64,000 nt of DNA from positions 128,907,309-128,971,308 of the forward strand of contig OZ023269.1 of assembly GCA_964006375.1 (NCBI GenBank). Reading direction: 5' to 3'. The translations under genes and the position numbers were made by a program. Positions 55,158-64,000 of this stretch are shown piece by piece (within the stretch, counting starts at the first letter, position 1; each line of letters begins with the position of its first letter). Below the pieces are notes generated by a model that was given only the letters and a program-made list of their open reading frames with translations, searched no databases and was not told the DNA's origin. This stretch comes from Tillus elongatus. Taxonomy: Eukaryota; Arthropoda; Insecta; Coleoptera; Cleridae.

Positions 55158-56812
55158 AAAAGTCTGGACGCAGCAAGTACCTTATGGTAGTGAATTTTTA
55201 TTAAAATGTTTTTAATGGCAAATATGTCTTTTTTAATGAAAGCAGGCATCAAATTTGGATAAATATTTTTACACAAAATTGTTCTAAAAGAATACATAAA
55301 ATTATAATTATATAGCTAACCTGTAATTAAAATTGAAAATAAAATAATTTGTGTGCACGAAAATCCATTAAAACCTTATTTTCGACGAATTTCGTTTAAA
55401 AAATATTACATCACCTGAATAATTTTCCATACAAACATTATCAACAAATGTTTCTTCAAAGAAAATTCATTAAATTCATTTATAGGAAAATTTTCTATTA
55501 AAAGAACATTTTGTACAAGAAAATTCGCTAATAAAAATAAATTACATAAATTTTTAAAAAACTGGTTCGATTTTCCTGATCAAAGAACCATTTCACGTTA
55601 TTTACCCACCTACCAAAATAAAATTTTCCGCAAAAACTTTTTCGACGACACTTAATAATTTCATGAAAATTTGCAAACAATTTTTCAAGAAAATCCGTCA
55701 ACATTTTTTTTATAATAACTTATTAAACATACCAAAATTTTACAAAAACATCTTACAAAAAAATGTCTGCGGAAACTGGCTAAATACGTTTTACACAAAA
55801 TTTTGCTAAAAGAATACATAAAATTCAAATAAAATAATTTGTTTGCGCAAAAATTCCTTAAAACCATATTTTTGACGAATTTCGTTTAAAGAATGTTCCA
55901 TCAATTTTTCATATAAAAATTTGCAACAAATGTTTCTTCAAAGAAAATCCATTAAACTTATTTTTAAGAAAATTCGCTTTTAAAATAACATTTTGTACAG
56001 GAAAATTAGCTAATAGAAATAAATTAAATGAATTAAAAATTTCAAAATCTGGACAAAACACAGAACTAAATACTTTTTCTATGGCTTCACAGAGAAAATT
56101 CTTTTGCGTGTGGATGCTGTAAAAATTTAATCCGGTTATAGAGAAGAAAACAACCTCTTCTGATGTCATAAATCTCTACATCTATGTTAACTCTGGAACG
56201 GTGTTGCTAACTAAGGGCAACAACAGCTACTATGAAACTTGAATTAAAAGTCTTAAAAGTGCTTCTTTTATTTTTAACAAAAACTCGCTAAAAAATATTG
56301 GAATTACACAATCTGGTCAAATAGCGTTAAAATTGAATCAAAGACGAAAAAAAAGTAAACAAAAAATTGAAAGAGAAATTGAGTAAGCGTGAGATTTGAA
56401 CCGGCGTCCCTTCGCTCATCAGCCATGCATCTAACAATTCCACCACTGTAAGCCTTCTATCAGACTCTGCAATGGTAGATAACCGATAATGGTCTTAAGT
56501 TATTTATTTGTAATATGTAAGCTCTTTAGAGGCAGATTTTGCAACGATTATAACAAATGAGAATTGTAGAGTACGTCTTAAACATTCTAATATACATTTT
56601 ATGCAATATTTACCATTTATAAATACAATACTTAGACTAATTGTCACGTTTCAAGTCCCCAGTTTGACATTGACAGGAGGAAAATTATAAATCTTCAAAT
56701 ATTTCTGGTACTTCTTGAACTTTTTACGCCGTGAAAAGATAAACTTTGTCTATAATGTTTAATAGATTTTTATTAATACATACAATATTTTGGTATTGCG
56801 TCTTCTCGGACT
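55158..56812 (+). mobile_element. Left arm of giant inverted repeat 2 (CAGCAAG class B, about 1.65 kb)
   Basis: Begins AAAAGTCTGGACGCAGCAAG at 55158 and shares the first ~100 bp with class A elements. The inside differs: two direct copies of a ~280-bp segment, starting ACACAAAATT...CTAAAAGAATACATAA near 55271 and 55797; a CACAGAGAAAATTCTTTTGC segment; AACGGTGTTGCTAACTAAGG; a class B tRNA-like segment; and TTTACGCCGTGAAAAGATAA near the inner end. 62070-63727 is its inverted counterpart. No coding capacity. Confidence 0.7.
56385..56455 (-). repeat. tRNA-like segment (class B), copy 2
   Basis: Minus strand: GGCTTACAGTGGTGGAATTG then TTAGATGCATGG as A-box-like part and GACGCCGGTTCAAATCTCAC containing GGTTCAAATC, a good B-box. 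Spacing about 30 bp. Confidence 0.6.
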
Positions 56813-56818
56813 TACATA

Positions 56819-56960
56819 TCTTAACATATAAAAATTTTAACTGACACTGGATATGTGTTCTAGGGGATCAAGTTCGCGCTCATTTGAAGAAATTATTTCA
56901 AAATTCAAAAGTCGAGATCTCCTCATTAATACATTTTTTTAAGAAAATTCCATAATACAT
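56819..56960 (+). repeat. CAGCAAG class A module without AT array
   Basis: TTAACTGACACTGGATATGT, TCGCGCTCATTTGAAGAAAT and GAGATCTCCTCATTAATAC match the module. ACATATAAAAATT precedes it where other copies have an AT array. Confidence 0.65.
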
Positions 56961-57654
56961 TACTGACTAATATACTAAAAGTAAGGAATACAAAAAAGAG
57001 TTTGGATATTGATACATTTTGTTCAACACAAATAAGAAGCATTTTAAAATAAAGTGGATATAAACCACAAATGTAACTAGGATTCTCAAGAACTTACTTT
57101 AGATGTTGTTGTAGAAACGGAGAAGACTTAGAAATATTACAGACACCTGAAGTAACCCGATCTTAAAGGTAGAGGGATTATTGGCATCAACAGTGTGAAA
57201 ATCAATGTAGAAGAAATTTGTTAACTATGAACTACAAAGAAGTTATCCATTGGAGTGAAATTTACTACTACACTCCAAAAAGGTCAAAATCTTGGAGATA
57301 TTTAACATATATTAAATACATATTTATTTATTATTACACATATAAATCAGGTTCTTCAAACTTTTTTTGAGCAATATTTCTACCATGGGACACAAAAATA
57401 TATCGTCCATTAAATAACTTTACAGAAAACTGTAATAAGATGATTTAAGGTACTTAATTTTAGAAAATGTTTGTAGAACAAAGTCGCGTTTCGCCTAATC
57501 ACGGCTTGGAGGGTTCAAAAAAATGCATCGATGCGATAATTAAAGAAGTAATCACACGATTTTAACGAAACCCGGCAGATGTCTTCCTTTAGCGAACAGC
57601 TTGGATCAGTCGGTTCCTTAATCAAAACATAGCAGCTTTTTTCGTTTTGTTAGT
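56961..57654. other. Unannotated, with diverged CAGCAAG-like interior near its end
   Basis: GATGTCTTCCTTTAGCGAAC then AGCTTGGATCAGTCGGTTCC (57574-57618) resembles the CTTCCTTTTGCAAGTGGCTT block of class A elements. The rest is unrecognised. Confidence 0.4.
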
Positions 57655-57764
57655 TAATTATCTTTAAAAAAATTCACCAATGAGGAGATCCCGACTTTTG
57701 AATTTAATGTCTTCAAATAAGCGTTAATTAGGCACCGTAGAACACATATCCGGGGTGAGTTTAA

Positions 57765-57851
<87 letters not shown>

Positions 57852-58724
57852 GGAGTTTTCCTCAAAACGTCGCCATGTGAAACGTCAAAATTGGCAATAT
57901 TTAGGCAAAGAACTTGAAACAAATACGGATTATGAAAAGAAAATGTTGCAAGAGTGTTCTGCAAATCATTAAGTTTCAGCTTCAACCATCATTGTCCTTC
58001 ATTTTACTAAAATATTTACAGAAAATTCATTTCAAATAGACCATTTCTCTGATGCTTTGGCTGTAAGTTTAGTTAAGTTTACAGTTTAACGGTCTATAAT
58101 TTTTAGATAATTTTCGTAGAACAAACTTGTTAATGAGGAGACCACAACTTTTGAATTTTAAAAAGATTTTTTCAAACGAGCGCAAACTAGAATCCATATC
58201 CGGGTTTACTTTCAGTTTTTATCTGTTTGCATATATACAAAGTGACGCATTTCTACGGTAAAGCTCAATATAATTGTTATTATACAAGATGCGAGAAAAA
58301 GTTGTATACGTTAATTATAGGGTGTCTTAAGATGCATCTTATAAACATATTTTGACAATCACAGGCTGGTCCATAAGTCGTTGATGAACCCTACAATTTT
58401 TTTTCGAACACCCCTATGTTATTGCATTTTTGCATCTTTTATCGAAATATGATGTATGTTTGTAAGAAAAAAATCGAGACGCAGTAAGTGCGTTTTGGTG
58501 GTGAATTTTCCTTATTTTCTCGAAAACATTTTTAGCTTATTTTCGTAAAATTTGTGTACATTTTCAAATAATAAGTAATTTTGATAAAATATTGTACATT
58601 GTTTCTACTATATAGGTTATACCGGTAACCAGATTGACGCCTGCTTGCAATAATGACATATTTACTATTAAAGATATTATTATGAAAATTCACTTCCATA
58701 ACGCACTTGCTGCGTCCAGACTTT
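57655..58724 (-). mobile_element. CAGCAAG class A element, about 1.07 kb, inside inverted repeat 2
   Basis: From the TTAAAAAAATTCACCAATG module through an AT array, the CGTCAAAATTGGCAATATTT block, the CATCATTGTCCTTCATTTTA block, a second module, the AAAGTGACGC mariner-like end, the internal echo (GACGCAGTAAGTGCGTTTTG) near 58468, and the terminus GCACTTGCTGCGTCCAGACT plus TTT at 58724. The tRNA-like part is absent. Confidence 0.7.
57769..57849. repeat. (AT)n microsatellite, about 81 bp
   Basis: Pure AT array between the module and AATGGAGTTTTCCTCAAAAC. Confidence 0.95.
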
Positions 58725-58784
58725 TTTCTCATAGTATCAAATCTTACTGGACCGGACAATCGAATGCATAACGACTAAGGGTGA

Positions 58785-59443
<659 letters not shown>

Positions 59444-60204
59444 TTGTCACTTCCCAAAGTTGAGCGTATCTTTAGAGATACTCTACCGTTTCCAGACTTT
59501 CTGGACACCCGATATATACCTATTAGTGTTAATGGATTTTAATTAAATTAAAAAGGTATCGAAATGTGTATTATTGAGCGAACCGAGGAATATTTTCATA
59601 GTCTGTATTATGGGTGGAGAATATGATAATCAATATTGTTCGTTGATGTGACGATCATAAAAGCATTTTCCAATGTCTGCGATTTAGTACCTTATAAAAA
59701 CCATACGTCCTCCATCTCATTTTAATACTTTTTTTTTACCTTTAAATAATACCGCTGACAATGGAGGTTTTTTTCTTGGAGATATTCACTGAAGTATCAA
59801 TTCAAAAAATTCAGACACTGAGTTTAATACAGCTTTAAACGAAACTTGCTTTACCATAAGATACTTCAGGAATGAAAATGAATGAATGCGAACAAAGCCG
59901 ATACTGCACTAAAGCATAGAATGTTATGTATAATGTATGAGGCATATGTACGTTTTCAAATGTAATTTTTAGTGAAAATTGTAATATTCATGTTGTTAGT
60001 AAACAGCCCTTTATAACATTTCTTGACAAGTTTCTGCGATAAGTTTACATAATGTTGCGGTTGCTAGTAACTATTCATATATACAAGGGCCATCCCGATC
60101 ACTTCCAAGGATAAAACAGTAAACTTCTTTAGCGAACTTTCCTTAAGGGATATTGTGTTAGTAAATATATCCATTGATTTATTGCCTGTAAACCTATTTT
60201 ATCT
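59444..60204. other. Unannotated stretch
   Basis: No gene or repeat recognised. Confidence 0.4.
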
Positions 60205-61258
60205 TTTTTTTTCAACAACACACCACGAGGGCTCACAGCCTAAATACTATCGTACCGTAAGTGTCGACAAGGAGGAAAGAGGCAACTTGTTAATTCTGGA
60301 CAAGATGTTCTATGTCTGGTGACCTGAACAGTAAAAGTGTGCGTTCGCTCTGTTCCCCTGGTAGATCTGTTAGGGGCAACAGGTGGAGGAACTATGGAAG
60401 AAAGCTCCTCCGAGCAGTGCCCGTGCAGATATCTGTAAAAGAGAGAGGGGTCACCAACAGCACGTCGGTGGGCAAGGGATGGCAGCCTTTGGGTGAGGGT
60501 AGAGTCACCGATGAGATGTATAGCTCGCTTCTGAAGCGGCCGTAGCAGCGGCAGCGGCACCCCAGATGTGGGAGCAGTATACGAGGTTTGGCCTTATTTG
60601 TGAAGTATATAAAGTATAGAGATTAGCTGGTAAAAAAGTATTTGCAAGCCCGGAAGAGGAAACCCAATTTCTTAGCAGCCGCTTCTGCAATTGATGTGAC
60701 ATGTTGGTGCCAATTGAGATTTCGACCCACAGAAATTCCGACAAGTGGAAAGGACTCATTACTTTGAATAACTTGGTTGTTCATTGTGATGGGTCTAAGG
60801 CTGGTGTATCTCTTATGAGATAGAAGGCAAGACTGAGATCTGGTGGAGTTAAATTGTACAAGATTTCTACTTTCCCAGTCCAATATTTTTTGGAGATCCA
60901 CAGAGACAGAACCCTCCATCAGTTTGCGATTCTCATCTAATTGGGCTAGACAGGCTTAGAATATTGCATATTTGAGTGGAGGGTGCTGTCGTCCGCGTAA
61001 CTGTGAACAGGGTTAGATGTACTAGAGAGGGGCTCATTGATGTGGAGAAGAAACAAAGTAAGGGCTAAAGCTGAACTTTGAGGGACTCCTGCATTAATTG
61101 GATACAGTTTAGAGAAATGGCCATCCACGACAACAGATATGCTCCGGTTAGAGAGGAGATTTGCTGTCCAGGTACAAAGTTTTGGTGGTAGGCCATAGGC
61201 CGGAAGTTTATTAAGCAGCGCTGCGTGCCAGACCTGGTCGAATGCTTTGGATATCTCT
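60205..61258 (-). pseudogene. LINE1 copy, RT palm to 3' tail
   Basis: Minus strand includes a decayed VALDISKAFDQVW end, NAGVPQSSALALTLFLLHIN, the intact catalytic HSYADDSTLHS, GSVSVDLQKILDW, ESFPLVGISVGRNLNWHQHV, AAAKKLGFLFRACKYF and YCSHIWGAAA. A deletion at 60536-60545 removes the STLAILDSIQ codons. It ends with HGHCSEELSS, NRSTRGTE and a 3' UTR with an internal deletion (60300). The tail is at 60205-60215. It is 5'-truncated within ISKAFD at 61258. Confidence 0.85.
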
Positions 61259-62069
61259 ATACGTGACTACTCAACTGTCATAATAATGATTTAAATTTTG
61301 TCACATGCATACATGGCCTTTTATGATGGAAACTCCCTAATATAATAGATTTTTTTCGCATAAGAACCGATCATGTGAGGCCATGTAAGTGAAGAACTCT
61401 GAAATTGTGTTGACAGTGAAGTATTATTCGAAGTAGTAAGTCACGAAAAAATATTTTCTTTTTACCTCTGCAACAAGTAAGTAAAAAATAATTTGCAGGT
61501 CATAATTTGAGATACCGATGTGTCAAAATTTAAAGTATATTGTTTGGAGAATAAATGTAAAATACCTTTGAAAGAAGGGCGTATTAAACTATATCAAAAT
61601 ACGTCACAAGTTATAAAAGTATCGTTTTGACATGTAAGATTTTGGACAATAAATAATAGTAACTTCAGCAGAAAAAACGCATACAAATAGGCTTTTAGTT
61701 TTTAGAATTTTCTCTCGTAACGCGATATTATTAAAATATCCCTCGTATATATAGTACACAGCCAGTAATACATCATTCGGATGGAGTACTATATAATTTT
61801 GTAACAGGTTAACGCCTTACATTATTCACCTGTCATCTTGTATATTTTTCTGCTTTTAATGTACAATTCTTGTTTTCCACCATAATTGATATGATTGATA
61901 TAAGATACTATTTGTGATTTTAGTTTTAACAAAGCTATGGCAACCAAATTTGGCAAGCTGGTTTATATTGTAAAAACCAAACTCTGTACCAAAATCTAGG
62001 TCTTTAAGTTGTAAGAAAAAAAAGTAGGCACTCAATAAAGCAAAATTTTAGTACCACTAAAAGTCAGAG
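61259..62069. other. Unannotated stretch, class B-like at its right end
   Basis: GCAACCAAATTTGGCAAGCT and ACCAAAATCTAGGTCTTTAA (61940-62010) resemble interior blocks of the CAGCAAG family. The rest is unrecognised. Confidence 0.4.
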
Positions 62070-63727
62070 AAGGCGCAATACCAAATTGTTGTATGTGTTA
62101 AACAAAATCTATTAAATATTACAGACAACGTTTATCTCTTCATGGCGCAAAAAGTTTAAGGAGTACCAAAAAGATTACTTTGAAAATTTGATCATTTTTG
62201 TCCTGTAAATGTCAAACTGGAGATTTGAAAAGTGACAATTACTATAAGAATTTTTTTTTATAAATGGTAAATATTCCATAAACTGTATATTAGAATGTTC
62301 TAGATTCATGCTACACTCATTTGTTAAAATAGTTGCAAAATCTTCCTCTAAAGACCTTACATATTACAAATAAATAACTTAAGACCATTATCGGTTATCT
62401 ACCTTTCATTCCAGAGTGTGATACAAGGCTTACAGTGGTGCAATCATTAGATGACTGATGAGCGAAGGGATGCGGGTTCAAATCTCACGCTGACTGAATT
62501 TCTCTTTCAACTTTTTTTTTAGTTGTGTTCGTCTTTGATTCAATTTTAACGTTATATGATCAGATTGTGTAATATCAATATTTTTCAGCGACTTTTTGTT
62601 GAAAATAAAAGATAATCACTTTTAAGACTTTTAATTCAAGTTTAATAGCAGCTGGTGTTGCCCTTAGTTGGTAAAACCGTTCCACAGTTAACATAGACGT
62701 AAAGATTTGTGGCATCAGAAGAGGTTGTTTTCTTCTCTACAACCGGATTCAATTTTTGCAGCATCCACACGCAAAAGAATTTTTTCTGTGCAGCCACAGA
62801 AAAAGTATCTGGGTAGGTATTTAGATCAGATTTTGAATATTTTTTAATTTATTTTATTAGCTAATTTTCTTGTACAAAATGTTCTTTTAATAGCCAATTT
62901 TCTTACAATTGAATTTAGTGAATTTTCTTTGAAGAAACATTTGTTACGAATTTTTGTATGAAAAATTATTTAATTTATGGAACATTTTTTAAACGAAATT
63001 CATTGAAAATTAGGTTTTAATTAATTTACAGATTAGGTATATAATTTGAATTTTATGCATTATTTTAGCAAAATTTTGTGTAAAAGATACTTAGGCAGTT
63101 TTCGCAGAACATTTTTTGTGCTTCGTAGAAATCATTTTTTGTAAGATGTTTTTGTGAAATTTTGGTAACTAATAATAAATGTTTAATAAGTTATTATAAA
63201 ACAAAATGTTTACGGACTTTCTTGAAAAAGTGTTTGCAAAACTTCATGAAATTATTGTTAAGTATCGTCGAAAAACCTTTTGTGGAAAATTATATTTTGG
63301 TAGGTGGGTAAATAACTTGAAATGATTCTTTGGCCAGGAAAATCGGACCAGTTTTTTAAATTTATTTAATTTATTTTTATTAGAGAATTTTCTTGTACAA
63401 AATGGTCTTTTAATAGCGTGTTTTCTTACAAATGAGCTTAATGAATTTTCTTTGAAGAAACATTTGTTGGGAATGAAACATTTGTTAAACGAAAGTCGTC
63501 GAAAATAATGTTTTAATGGATTTTCGTGCAAACAAATTATTTTATTTTCAATTTTAATTAAAGATTAGGTATATAATTTCAATTTTATGTATTCTTTTAG
63601 TAAAACTTTGTGTAAAAAATATTTAGTCAAATTTGATGCGTGTTCTCATGTAAAAAAACATATTTACCATTAAACACATTTTAATGGAAATTCAGTACCA
63701 TAACGCACTTGCTGCGTCCAGACTTTT
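62070..63727 (-). mobile_element. Right arm of giant inverted repeat 2 (CAGCAAG class B, about 1.65 kb)
   Basis: Antiparallel to 55158-56812. It holds the CTCTTCATGGCGCAAAAAG segment, a tRNA-like segment, GCTGGTGTTGCCCTTAGTTG, the ACGCAAAAGAATTTTTTCTG segment, two direct copies of the ~280-bp unit (about 62860-63090 and 63370-63630), and the terminus ACGCACTTGCTGCGTCCAGA plus CTTTT ending at 63727. Confidence 0.7.
62432..62500 (+). repeat. tRNA-like segment (class B), copy 3
   Basis: GGCTTACAGTGGTGCAATCA then TTAGATG as A-box-like part and GATGCGGGTTCAAATCTCAC with the B-box GGGTTCAAATC. Stems of a true tRNA do not pair, so this is a derived module. Confidence 0.6.
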
Positions 63728-64000
63728 TTCTAAGATAAGATAATACGTTTTAACAAGAAGAAGAACCTAGTTCAAAATTTGAGGTTTCGTATGTGATATC
63801 ATTTAAATTTTGGTAACAGAAATATATTTTTCTTGTCAAAAATTAGCATAATATAACTTTTATTTTTATTGCCATGAAAGTAAAAATATCAAAACCGAAT
63901 TGTGCATACATTATTTGTGAAAAGATACATAGTTTACAAAAATGTATTTGATTTTTTGAAAAACCTATAAATAAGCAAAAAAAAATGTATAAAAATATGT
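63728..64000. other. AT-rich end of window
   Basis: No recognisable content. Confidence 0.4.

Noticed and set aside
62455..62490. CTGATGAGCGAAGGG as a third type of hammerhead core
   Set aside because: No GAAA core element or pairing stems follow; the sequence is the middle of the class B tRNA-like segment.

Overview
The window is AT-rich eukaryotic DNA that is almost entirely built from decayed transposable elements. I found no intact host gene. Jockey/CR1-type LINE fragments, Tc1/mariner, pogo and hAT transposase relics, a double-jelly-roll capsid-like relic and about 18 long (AT)n arrays point to an arthropod, most likely an insect with a large, repeat-rich genome. The species cannot be named from sequence alone. 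All function calls rest on motif recognition by eye; no database search was run and boundaries are accurate to roughly 5-30 bp.

Four groups of elements dominate. (1) A non-LTR retrotransposon, here 'LINE1', has at least eight truncated copies (296-1015 -, 22746-23755 -, 36118-36575 -, 38480-40090 +, 44388-44999 -, 46030-46806 +, 49068-50340 +, 60205-61258 -) plus a 3' tail fused to foreign sequence (53697-54475 -). Pieces of at least five other LINE families are interspersed. (2) A family whose ends read AAAAGTCTGGACGCAGCAAG, here the 'CAGCAAG family', occurs as single units of 0.7-2.4 kb and as two very large inverted repeats: 4012-9432 (arms about 2.1 kb) and 55158-63727 (arms about 1.65 kb). 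Its arms carry tRNA-like segments, ACAGGGTG mariner-type ends and (AT)n arrays at recurring positions. (3) Tc1/mariner elements include one nearly complete copy at 15656-17962 with TA target duplication and about 0.55-kb inverted ends. (4) Sequences with hammerhead-ribozyme architecture, probably Penelope-like relics, lie at 2133-2225, 9535-9720 and 40770-40905.

Layout: 0-10 kb LINE1 tail, hammerhead, mariner relic and the first giant inverted repeat with a pogo fragment in its loop; 10-18 kb LINE relic, 104-bp minisatellite and the long-TIR mariner; 18-25 kb a degenerate ~137-bp tandem repeat, a LINE with an (AT)n array inside its reverse transcriptase, hAT and several LINE pieces; 25-35 kb CAGCAAG-family copies and a long minus-strand LINE; 35-50 kb LINE1 copies, a 2.4-kb CAGCAAG copy with a 375-bp AT array, and an hAT gene broken by a CAGCAAG element; 50-54.5 kb a LINE-LINE chimera, a capsid-like relic, a CpG-rich promoter-like block and a chimeric retroposon; 55-64 kb the second giant inverted repeat with nested copies.

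Nothing here forms an operon or pathway. The informative content is how the elements are nested and joined: ribozyme hairpins, tRNA-like modules inside DNA-transposon-like arms, transposase coding sequence captured into inverted ends, microsatellites at LINE breakpoints, and a housekeeping-type promoter block that received a retroposon insertion. Some joins at AT arrays could be assembly artefacts.
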